Positions 1 to 5,695 of a DNA stretch of 21,361 bases are shown in pieces (position 1 is the first letter of the stretch; each line of letters begins with the position of its first letter). The DNA is from a virus. The DNA lies in the IMG/VR virus record IMGVR_UViG_3300012006_000037, positions 1 to 21,361 of that record; one strand, written 5' to 3'. A program made the position numbers and the translations under genes. The notes below the pieces were generated by a model that saw nothing but the letters and a program-made list of their open reading frames with translations, did no database searches and was not told where the DNA came from.

Positions 1-1
1 A

Positions 2-229
2 ACAGAATTGCAGTATTGGGCAGAAAAGCTGGAAGAAGAACTCGACGCCGCACAAAAGAAAAACAATTTGCTTGCCTGTGCGTTAAGAGCGTTGCTGTCG
101 AAGTGTCCGGACTGCGGAGGAACAGGCGAGGTAGGCACTGGGATTATACAGATAGGGCAACCAGACCAGATGCCGTGTTTTGTGTGCGCGGGTGAGCGTC
201 AAATATTTTTGAGGGAGTGCGGGAAATGA
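2..229 (+). CDS. Partial small zinc-finger protein with N-terminal coiled coil
   Basis: The reading frame is open from the left edge of the window, so the true start is probably upstream; a TTG at position 8 is a possible but weak start. About 25 residues of charged, helix-forming sequence (EKLEEELDAAQKKN) precede a CPDCGGTGEVGTG segment and, 12 residues after it, CFVCAGER. That is a CxxCxGxG...CxxCxG arrangement like half of a DnaJ-type zinc finger, so one zinc ion is probably bound. No catalytic domain is visible. Small proteins of this kind are common in phage early regions and may bind protein or RNA, but the role here is unknown. The stop codon overlaps the next gene's start as ATGA, which suggests translational coupling. 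Confidence 0.6.
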   Translation, partial: TELQYWAEKLEEELDAAQKKNNLLACALRALLSKCPDCGGTGEVGTGIIQIGQPDQMPCFVCAGERQIFLRECGK

Positions 230-519
230 CCAAGGTACATTTGCAGGACGCGATGCTTCAGCTACAGATACTGCAAGGCAAGTTGGATGCGTCAGAGCGT
301 TTAAACAAACCACCTACCAAGCTCATCGCAATACCGGAGGTGCTTCGTCAAGCAGGGTGGATGCCAATACCGAAGCCGCTGACGGATGCGGAGATTGGAC
401 AGCTTGCAGAACGCGTTGGATTATTGGGGGCAAAGAGTAGGGTTGGAAATTCACACGATGCTACAGAAAAATTAGTCAAAGCAGTTGAGCGTTATCATGG
501 GATAGGAGAGAAAGAATGA
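226..519 (+). CDS. Conserved small phage protein, unknown function
   Basis: This protein has 97 residues when the ATG at 226 is used. That ATG forms an ATGA overlap with the preceding stop and has a GAGGGAG purine run about 9 bases upstream. A GTG at 217 would add only three residues. The N-terminal third is helical and amphipathic. The C-terminal half contains KPLTDAEIGQLAERVG and, further on, LVKAVERYHGI, a pattern I recall at the C-termini of many small phage proteins (a 'tdeqi..la' helix, then a helix ending in HGI). I know no function for it. It belongs to the run of coupled small genes and its stop overlaps the next start (ATGA at 516). Confidence 0.7.
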   Translation: MTKVHLQDAMLQLQILQGKLDASERLNKPPTKLIAIPEVLRQAGWMPIPKPLTDAEIGQLAERVGLLGAKSRVGNSHDATEKLVKAVERYHGIGEKE

Positions 520-833
520 GTGGACACATATGGCTTGAGAAGCGGGTCGCGGAATTGGAAGAGAAGCTGGAGTGGTTTCGGAAAGATAGAGCGGAGTGGA
601 CGCTCAAATGGTACGTAGATGAAAACAAGTTGCGGGAACAGTTAGAGGAGGTATCCAAAGACCGTGATGACTGGGCTAGAAAATACCAAGAGTTAAGCAA
701 AAAGAACGAAGTGACTTACGAATTCGACCACACGAAAGGGTTTGCTGCTCAATACACGCACATACCCTACGGCTACAGGATAATAGCCCACAACGATGGT
801 TCTATTTCAATTACCCCTACGGAAAAGAAATGA
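516..833 (+). CDS. Small coiled-coil protein, unknown function
   Basis: This protein has 105 residues. Its ATG overlaps the previous stop (ATGA) and GGAGAG lies about 7 bases upstream, so the start is well supported. Residues 6-70 are strongly charged with leucines at heptad-like spacing (LEKRVAELEEKLEWFRKD and onward), which predicts a long coiled coil and probable oligomerisation. The last 35 residues are aromatic- and glycine-containing (HIPYGYRIIAHNDGSISITP) and look like a short beta-rich cap. There are no cysteines, signal peptide or membrane segment. The family is not recognised. It is coupled to the next gene through an ATGA overlap at 830. Confidence 0.7.
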   Translation: MSGHIWLEKRVAELEEKLEWFRKDRAEWTLKWYVDENKLREQLEEVSKDRDDWARKYQELSKKNEVTYEFDHTKGFAAQYTHIPYGYRIIAHNDGSISITPTEKK

Positions 834-1051
834 AACTTGAGATGGATGCTTACGACTTGGTTGCTTTAGAGCAAAACATAATAGAGCGTCTGGGGACGTT
901 CACCACTTGGGAGAAGGCTATAGATTACGGCGAAAAATTATTGGAGGCCGGGGAGGAAGGCGGTTGGGCTTGGGAAGGTCACGATGGCATGTCAGTTAGT
1001 GGCCCGTATAAGTTGCTCATCAACCCAGAGTTTAAACAGGAGACGAAATGA
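830..1051 (+). CDS. Small acidic hypothetical protein
   Basis: This protein has 73 residues. The start codon overlaps the previous stop (ATGA). It is acidic and rich in Glu and Trp (KLLEAGEEGGWAWEGHDG) and ends in a short Lys/Glu-rich tail. No domain, metal motif or membrane segment is visible. Its position in the coupled chain of small genes and uninterrupted frame support it as a real gene. No function can be assigned. The stop overlaps the next start (ATGA at 1048). Confidence 0.65.
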   Translation: MKLEMDAYDLVALEQNIIERLGTFTTWEKAIDYGEKLLEAGEEGGWAWEGHDGMSVSGPYKLLINPEFKQETK

Positions 1052-1638
1052 TACTGAAACTCGGTGGATACAATATTACACCGCCCAAGGGTGGCATGAA
1101 ATATCACCGGTCGCAGCTAACTGGAATATTGCGAAGCAAAGCCAAGGTGCCGTTTAATTGCGACCACTGCGGGCTACTGTTTGAAACGTATGCGTGTTGG
1201 GCTAAACGGTATGCCACCCATTACTGCGGTCGGGCGTGTGCGTGGGCCTCAAGAATTATTAGGTTCCCAAAGGACTGCGTAATATGCGGGTTCATAATGA
1301 TGTTAACGCCATCTCTTGCAGTAAGGAAGGTTACCTGCTCACGTAATTGTATGCGTAAAAAGCGCGTGACGAACAACATAACCGTGCGGTCGTCCCCCGA
1401 CTATAAGGCAATTGCTAAACACTTAAAGAAAAATGCGGTGTGTAAATTGTGTGGAACATTTAACGGCCCGTGGGCAGTTATGGGGATTAAAACATGGGTA
1501 GAAGATGGTCTATCCTGTGCGGAAGGTAGTAAAGCGTATCTGGCGTGCAGACCTTGCCATATGAAATCCGTGGCTTCACTAGCAGTAAATTCAACTTACA
1601 TGACAGACCGGATTAAATACTACAAGGAAAATAAATGA
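1048..1638 (+). CDS. Three-zinc-finger protein, HNH-derived but lacking the catalytic motif
   Basis: This 196-residue basic protein carries three separate four-cysteine modules. Module one is C38/C41 with C60/C64 (CDHCG...YCGRAC). Module two is C77/C80 with C97/C101 (CVICG...CSRNC). Module three is C132/C135 with C167/C170, followed by H171 (CKLCG...CRPCH). The first two resemble the treble-clef fingers found at the front of many phage HNH endonucleases, and the CxxC...CxxCH frame of the third resembles a Cys4 HNH nuclease. However, the segment between its cysteine pairs has no DH/HH dyad where the catalytic histidine normally lies. It may therefore be a non-catalytic DNA- or RNA-binding derivative. 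HNH-like ancestry is inference; zinc binding is well supported. It overlaps both neighbours by ATGA. Confidence 0.65.
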   Translation: MILKLGGYNITPPKGGMKYHRSQLTGILRSKAKVPFNCDHCGLLFETYACWAKRYATHYCGRACAWASRIIRFPKDCVICGFIMMLTPSLAVRKVTCSRNCMRKKRVTNNITVRSSPDYKAIAKHLKKNAVCKLCGTFNGPWAVMGIKTWVEDGLSCAEGSKAYLACRPCHMKSVASLAVNSTYMTDRIKYYKENK

Positions 1639-1784
1639 CCAAGCTATGTGCAAGTTGCAGGGCAAACGATGCGGTCAAGAAAGTGGCTACGTCTAGGGTG
1701 GGTCACTTCATCTGGAAGTGCCAGAGTTGCATTGACCGCAAGTCGGTTAGTTTTATAGGGAGTAAACGTGCTGACAAACAATAA
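1635..1784 (+). CDS. 49-residue zinc-ribbon protein
   Basis: The ATG at 1635 overlaps the previous stop (ATGA), continuing the coupled chain. The product starts MTKLCASCRANDAV and contains KCQSC about 20 residues later, so two CxxC pairs (C5/C8 and C29/C32) make a minimal zinc ribbon. The rest is basic (DRKSVSF...SKRADKQ). The size, cysteine spacing and tight packing between neighbours support a real gene, although it is very short. It ends 17 bases inside the next gene, which starts at a GTG in another frame. The function is unknown; nucleic-acid or protein binding is the usual role of such ribbons. Confidence 0.6.
   Translation: MTKLCASCRANDAVKKVATSRVGHFIWKCQSCIDRKSVSFIGSKRADKQ
1758..1762 (+). 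promoter_or_regulatory. Ribosome binding site that decides the GTG start at 1768
   Basis: GGGAG lies 5 bases before the GTG at 1768 and inside the end of the preceding zinc-ribbon gene. It supports a GTG start within the upstream gene instead of a later ATG. Confidence 0.6.
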
Positions 1785-1953
1785 GGATTTAAGGAAGCTG
1801 CTGAAGTCTGCGGAGGACGCGGGGTGGGAGTTTACCCATAAGAACCACCACATCAAGGGCAAGCACCCTAGCGGTAAGACCACGACGATAAGCCGAAGCC
1901 CAAGCGACGGACGAGCAATCAAGAACATTGAGAAGGATTTGAGGATCACATGA
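1768..1953 (+). CDS. HicA-like small protein (mRNA-interferase fold) without HicB
   Basis: This 61-residue product starts at GTG behind a GGGAG ribosome site. The pattern LRKLLKSAEDAGWEFTH, then KNHHIKGKHPSGK, then a TTTISRSP strand and a final helix (IKNIEKDL) follows the helix-strand-strand-strand-helix order of the HicA/YcfA double-stranded-RNA-binding-like fold. H27 or H28 sits where HicA toxins carry their catalytic histidine. True HicA toxins cleave mRNA and are paired with a HicB antitoxin. The neighbours here are a zinc-ribbon protein and a VRR-NUC nuclease, and neither looks like HicB. It is therefore probably a phage RNA-binding or ribonuclease protein and not a classical toxin. The family call is fairly good, but activity is unproven. 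The stop overlaps the next gene's start. Confidence 0.65.
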   Translation: MLTNNKDLRKLLKSAEDAGWEFTHKNHHIKGKHPSGKTTTISRSPSDGRAIKNIEKDLRIT

Positions 1954-2237
1954 CTCCAGAAGCTAAAGTAAAGAAGCGGGTAAGGGTTGCGCTTAAGGAA
2001 CTCCACGCATACTACGCAATGCCGGTAACGGGGGGCTACGGCACCTCGGGTGTGCCAGACTTCCTAGTGTGTTGGCGCGGCTTGTTCTTTGGCATTGAGT
2101 GCAAAGCTAACGGCAACAAACCCACCGCGCTGCAAGAAAAGAATATGCACGACATACGCGAGGCGGGTGGGCACACAATCGTTATTGACGAGACGAACGT
2201 GGATCAGCTCGGGTCATGGATGAGGGTGTATGAGTAA
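1950..2237 (+). CDS. Stand-alone VRR-NUC domain nuclease
   Basis: This protein has 95 residues and its start overlaps the previous stop (ATGA). The VRR-NUC (PD-(D/E)xK superfamily) signature spans almost the whole protein: a basic N-terminal helix (KVKKRVRVALKEL), then GTSGVPDFLVCW with D37 as the first metal ligand, then FFGIECKANG with E50 and K52 completing D...ExK, and a conserved glutamine helix (PTALQEKNM). Such minimal VRR-NUC proteins are frequent in phage replication modules and are thought to be structure-selective DNA endonucleases acting on junctions or flaps. It sits one gene before the DNA polymerase, which fits a role in replication or recombination. All expected catalytic residues are present. 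Confidence is high for the family and moderate for the substrate. Confidence 0.9.
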   Translation: MTPEAKVKKRVRVALKELHAYYAMPVTGGYGTSGVPDFLVCWRGLFFGIECKANGNKPTALQEKNMHDIREAGGHTIVIDETNVDQLGSWMRVYE

Positions 2238-2475
2238 GAGCGATGACCCACCGGATGTGGTTAAAGCTGATTACGAAACGGCGCTTCACGGCATCATAGG
2301 GGAGTGCGTGTGGGGTGAGCAGGGGCGGTTCGCTATCTTGTTAGTTGGCGACCCGAATACATCTTTTATAAACGTGCTATCTATAAACAGTGACAGGGAG
2401 CAAGCGCTGATGCTGCTTGCCCTTGCAAGTGATGCGATGATTACAAAACCTAAAAACAACGGAGCGCTTAACTAA
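2230..2475 (+). CDS. Hypothetical protein between VRR-NUC and DNA polymerase
   Basis: This 81-residue protein starts at an ATG lying 8 bases inside the preceding gene. The middle is beta-like and hydrophobic (GRFAILLVGDPNTSFINVL), followed by a helix (REQALMLLALASDAMI). There are no metal-binding or nuclease motifs. The family is not recognised. Its stop overlaps the polymerase start (TAATG at 2474-2477), so translation of the two is probably coupled. Confidence 0.65.
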   Translation: MSKSDDPPDVVKADYETALHGIIGECVWGEQGRFAILLVGDPNTSFINVLSINSDREQALMLLALASDAMITKPKNNGALN

Positions 2476-4460
2476 TGGCTACACCTTTTGAACGTGTGAT
2501 GGTGCTGGACTTTGAAACGGCATGGTGCAGCAGCACGTATACGCTAACCAAGATGACTACGGAGTCCTACATCCGCGACCCGCGCTTCAAGGCATGGGGT
2601 GCGGCCTATAAATTTCTTGGGGACACCACGCCGCCCCGCTGGGTAACCGGCGCACAACTCCAAGACTTCTTCGACACGGTGGACTGGTCAACCACCGCAG
2701 TGCTGGCGCAGAACACCGCGTTCGATGCTGCCATCCTGCACTGGCAATACGGGCACCTGCCCTGCTTCATGTTTGATACCTTGAGCATGGCTCGTGCAGT
2801 GCGGGGGGTGGAAGCTGGCAACAGTCTCAAGGCGCTGGCTGAAGCTTTCGGGTTCCCGCCCAAGGGGACAGACCTCATGTCCAGCAACGGCATCCTTGAT
2901 GCGCTGCCCCGCCACATCGAGGACAGACTAGCCAGCTACTGCGTCCACGACGTGGAGCTTTGCGAGGGGGTCTACCACAAGCTCATCGGGGGGTTCCCTG
3001 CCAAAGAGTTACAACTCATCGACATGACGTTGCGGATGTTTGTTAACCCGCTGTTGACCCTTGACCCTGAGATTCTAAAAGAAGCTATAGAAGAGGAACG
3101 TGTAAGACGGGAAGGGCTGATGGCGCGGTTGACGATAACGGAGGAAGACCTTGCCAGCAACGACAAGTTTGCCGAGGTGCTGCGCTTGATGGGCATCGAA
3201 CCGCCCACGAAGAACAAGAAGCCTACCCCCAAGACACCTAACCCCGTAGGCAAGACCTATGCGTTTGCCAAGACCGATGCCATGTTCCAAGCCTTGCTGA
3301 ACGGCGACAACGAGGATGTGGCGCTGCTGTGCGAGGCAAGGCTGGCAGTCAAGTCCACGCTGGAGCGGACGAGGGCGCAGCGGTTTCTGGACATCTCCAC
3401 CCGGGGCACCCTGCCGGTTCCCCTGAACTACTACGGGGCGCATACGGGGCGCTGGGCTGCGGGTCGGGGTAGCAGCATCAACTTGCAGAACATGAAGCGG
3501 GGGTCGGCGCTGCGCAAGTCCATCGTGGCTCCCGAAGGCTACGTTATCGTGGTCTGTGACCTTGCCCAGATTGAACCCCGCGTGTTGGCATGGCTGGCAG
3601 ACTACGACGAACTGCTGGGCATCTTCGCATCAGGGCAAGACGCCTACGCTGCGTTTGGGGCGCAGATGTTTGGTATTCCCGGCCTCTCAAAAGAGAGCCA
3701 CCCCCTCTTGCGGCAGTCTGCAAAAGCCGCGCTGCTAGGAGCAGGTTACGGGCTGGGTTGGTTCTCATTCGCCGGTCAGCTTCTCACGGGGTTTCTGGGG
3801 GCACCCCCCATGCGGTATGACGTGGCTTTTGCCAAACAGCTTGGTGTAACTAAGGATATGATGCTGGCGTTCATGGACTACCCGCCCAACATGGAGAAGG
3901 CGCTCTCCATCCCGAGGCTGTGTAGCGACGACGAGATCGTAGTGCATTGCGTAGCCGCCAAGCAGATTATCGACAAGTATCGCACCGCAGCGAAGCCTGT
4001 TAAAAACCTTTGGGAACTGTGCGATTCCGTGATTAGCAACTCCCTAGCGGGGGGTTGGGAGCACCCCTATAAGTGTCTAAACTTTGGCAATGGGCGTATA
4101 CTGTTACCCAGCGGCCTCGCTCTGCGCTACCCCGGTTTAGTAGGCAAGGGTGACGACAAGGGGCGGGTGCAGTGGACGTATGGAACGCAGAACAAGAAGC
4201 TGTATGGCGGGAAGCTCACTGAGAACATCGTGCAAGCGGTGGCTCGGTGCGTGATGACGGATGGCATGCTGCGGATACAGAAGCGGTATCCCTGTGTGCT
4301 GACTGTGCATGATGAAGCAGTAGTGCTGGTGCCTGAGATGGAAGCGTTTGAAGCGGAAGCTTGGGTGCTGGAGCAGATGATTAAAGAACCCAGCTACATG
4401 CCGGGGATACCACTAGCTGCGGAGACAGGAGTGGCTCCACGTTACGGCGATGCGAAATAA
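2475..4460 (+). CDS. polA-like: Family A DNA polymerase with 3'-5' exonuclease domain
   Basis: This 661-residue protein is the phage replicative polymerase. The N-terminal DnaQ-like exonuclease has LDFETAW (D12/E14), QNTAFDAAIL (D84) and YCVHD (Y155/D159), so proofreading residues are intact. The polymerase domain begins near TGRWAAG (324-330). Motif A is CDLAQIEPRV (D362, E367), motif B is RQSAKAALLGAGYG (R413, K417, Y425) and motif C is VHDEAV (H612, D613). There is no 5'-3' nuclease domain, as is usual for phage PolA proteins. Motif A has Ala where most family members have Ser (DLSQIE), and EPR for EAR. The start overlaps the upstream stop (TAATG). The gene lies between nuclease genes and upstream of the SNF2 and primase genes, consistent with a replication operon. 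Confidence 0.95.
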   Translation: MATPFERVMVLDFETAWCSSTYTLTKMTTESYIRDPRFKAWGAAYKFLGDTTPPRWVTGAQLQDFFDTVDWSTTAVLAQNTAFDAAILHWQYGHLPCFMFDTLSMARAVRGVEAGNSLKALAEAFGFPPKGTDLMSSNGILDALPRHIEDRLASYCVHDVELCEGVYHKLIGGFPAKELQLIDMTLRMFVNPLLTLDPEILKEAIEEERVRREGLMARLTITEEDLASNDKFAEVLRLMGIEPPTKNKKPTPKTPNPVGKTYAFAKTDAMFQALLNGDNEDVALLCEARLAVKSTLERTRAQRFLDISTRGTLPVPLNYYGAHTGRWAAGRGSSINLQNMKRGSALRKSIVAPEGYVIVVCDLAQIEPRVLAWLADYDELLGIFASGQDAYAAFGAQMFGIPGLSKESHPLLRQSAKAALLGAGYGLGWFSFAGQLLTGFLGAPPMRYDVAFAKQLGVTKDMMLAFMDYPPNMEKALSIPRLCSDDEIVVHCVAAKQIIDKYRTAAKPVKNLWELCDSVISNSLAGGWEHPYKCLNFGNGRILLPSGLALRYPGLVGKGDDKGRVQWTYGTQNKKLYGGKLTENIVQAVARCVMTDGMLRIQKRYPCVLTVHDEAVVLVPEMEAFEAEAWVLEQMIKEPSYMPGIPLAAETGVAPRYGDAK

Positions 4461-4464
4461 CAAC

Positions 4465-4468
4465 GGAG
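4465..4468 (+). promoter_or_regulatory. Ribosome binding site favouring the GTG start at 4474
   Basis: GGAG lies 5 bases before the GTG at 4474. The in-frame ATG at 4450, inside the end of the polymerase gene, has no comparable site. I therefore place the start of the HExxH gene at 4474. Confidence 0.55.
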
Positions 4469-4473
4469 AACTC

Positions 4474-4884
4474 GTGGATAAGATAAAAATCGGTAAGACC
4501 GGCTACACAATAAAAACAGTTGAAGCGTTCTGGAACAAAGCGATAGTTGCTCAGATCGACTACAGCACCAAGACCTTAACCCTAGCCAGACGCGGTGGCA
4601 TATCGCACAAGCCGCGCTCAAAGACGGACATAGAACAGTCTTTCTGGCATGAGGCTGTGCATGGGATTTTGAAAGACATGCGCAACCCATTGGAGAGCAA
4701 CGAAGCGTTCGTAGATGGAATTGCCATCCGGCTAATGAAGCTTCTAAGACAGGTATACCCGAATGAAAGTAACTTGGTCACACAGCGCGTTAAAGGATTA
4801 CGAAAGCTGCGCACGGAAGTATTACGAAGTAACCGTCTTAAAGAACTACAAATTTCAAGAAACAGAACAAACAAGATACGGTAA
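4474..4884 (+). CDS. Small HExxH (zincin-like) protein with a tail overlapping the next gene
   Basis: With the GTG start behind GGAG the product has 136 residues; an ATG at 4450 would add eight. After a small beta-rich N-terminal half (YTIKTVEAFW...AQIDYSTKTLTL) comes QSFWHEAVHGILKDM. H59, E60 and H63 form HExxH, and EAFVDGIAIRLMKLL follows, supplying a likely third-ligand glutamate (E77). This resembles compact phage metallopeptidase-like proteins of the ImmA/IrrE kind, although no HTH is attached. The recognisable domain ends near residue 95. The last ~40 residues are very basic and lie wholly within the first 122 bases of the next gene in another frame. The tail may be a read-on extension created by loss of an earlier stop. 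Substrate and function are unknown; zinc binding is likely. Confidence 0.7.
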   Translation: MDKIKIGKTGYTIKTVEAFWNKAIVAQIDYSTKTLTLARRGGISHKPRSKTDIEQSFWHEAVHGILKDMRNPLESNEAFVDGIAIRLMKLLRQVYPNESNLVTQRVKGLRKLRTEVLRSNRLKELQISRNRTNKIR

Positions 4885-5419
4885 AGACTTACACAAAGCA
4901 GCAGAGCGTTACATCAAAGGTGGGCCGCTGGCAAAACAATTTAGTTTCATCCAGCCCACCCTTGACGCGCTGAAAGCCAAACGCGGCACCAAGCATACGG
5001 AACTCCAGCTTGCGTTGGACGTAGACTTGAAGCCGTGCAAGTGGTTTGATAAAGAGTTGGTGTGGGTGCGGGGTATCATCGACCTGTTGATTCTTGATGG
5101 CGACACCGCATGGGTGATTGACTACAAGACCGGCAGCAACAAGTATCCCGACAAGGATCAACTGGACTTGATGGCGTTGATTACGTTCGCGCACTACCCT
5201 GAAGTCAAGAAGGTAAACGCGGCGCTGCTGTTCGTTGTAAAAGAAAGCATGACGAAGCACAAGGTAGAAGTAGAGAACGCAGAAGGTATCTGGTGGGACT
5301 ACCGTGAGCGTGTTGCCAAGATTGAGGCAGCGCACACTAACAACGTATGGAACCCCAAGCAGTCGGGGCTATGCCCGTGGTGTCCTGTTAAAACGTGTGA
5401 GTTTCATCCTGAACACTAG
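4763..5419 (+). CDS. Cas4/RecB-like PD-(D/E)xK nuclease with iron-sulfur cysteines
   Basis: The 218-residue product opens with WSHSALKDYESCARKYYE, the usual start of RecB/Cas4-type nucleases. Motifs follow in order: KDLHKAAERY (H44), TELQLAL (E80), RGIIDLLI (D107), VIDYKTGS (D120, K122) and a conserved-position glutamine (DQLDLMAL). C16 near the start together with C204, C207 and C212 near the end (CPWCPVKTC) match the one-plus-three cysteine pattern of the 4Fe-4S cluster in Cas4 and AddB. It should be a single-strand or end-processing DNA nuclease in phage replication or recombination. The start lies 122 bases inside the preceding gene. I kept it because the SxSxLxxYExC motif begins at residue 6. 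Nuclease identity is strong; the cluster is inferred from cysteine positions. Confidence 0.88.
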   Translation: MKVTWSHSALKDYESCARKYYEVTVLKNYKFQETEQTRYGKDLHKAAERYIKGGPLAKQFSFIQPTLDALKAKRGTKHTELQLALDVDLKPCKWFDKELVWVRGIIDLLILDGDTAWVIDYKTGSNKYPDKDQLDLMALITFAHYPEVKKVNAALLFVVKESMTKHKVEVENAEGIWWDYRERVAKIEAAHTNNVWNPKQSGLCPWCPVKTCEFHPEH

Positions 5420-5428
5420 GAGCATGAA

Positions 5429-5695
5429 ATGCCTAAGTCATCCAAGCAAGAACTTAAAACAAAAGCCGCATACAACAAGATACCCAGTGTGCAAGACAAA
5501 CGGGTTATCAACAACCGCGCTAGACGGCAAGCTATCGCTTCAGGTAAAGCCGCTGTTGGTGATGGCACTAACGTAGACCACATCAAGCCTTTGGGTAAAG
5601 GTGGTTCCGCAAGCAAGAAGAACACGCGGCTCATCCCAGCCGCAGAGAATAAAGGGTGGCGCAAGAGACAACCTGAGATGTATGGGAAGAAGTAA
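5429..5695 (+). CDS. Small HNH endonuclease-like protein
   Basis: This 88-residue basic protein has AGGAGC about 6 bases before its ATG. The C-terminal half holds an HNH core: NVDHIKPLGKGG (D50, H51), KKNTRLI (N65) and AAENKGW (N74, K75), with Asn in place of the final His, as in many HNH enzymes. There are no structural zinc cysteines. The N-terminal half is a Lys/Arg-rich helix that probably contacts DNA. Free-standing HNH proteins of this size are common in phages and may nick DNA during replication, recombination or packaging. Its placement between a RecB-like nuclease and a helicase suggests DNA processing, not homing. The stop overlaps the helicase start (TAATG). Confidence 0.8.
   Translation: MPKSSKQELKTKAAYNKIPSVQDKRVINNRARRQAIASGKAAVGDGTNVDHIKPLGKGGSASKKNTRLIPAAENKGWRKRQPEMYGKK

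Noticed and set aside
1644-2006. 120-residue minus-strand frame with a hydrophobic segment
   Set aside because: It overlaps three coupled + strand genes, including the VRR-NUC and HicA-like genes with recognisable motifs. The hydrophobic look is a reflection of Lys-rich coding on the + strand.
4450-4476. ATG at 4450 as the start of the HExxH protein
   Set aside because: It lies within the polymerase C-terminus without a ribosome site, while the GTG at 4474 has GGAG at ideal spacing. It remains possible through translational coupling.
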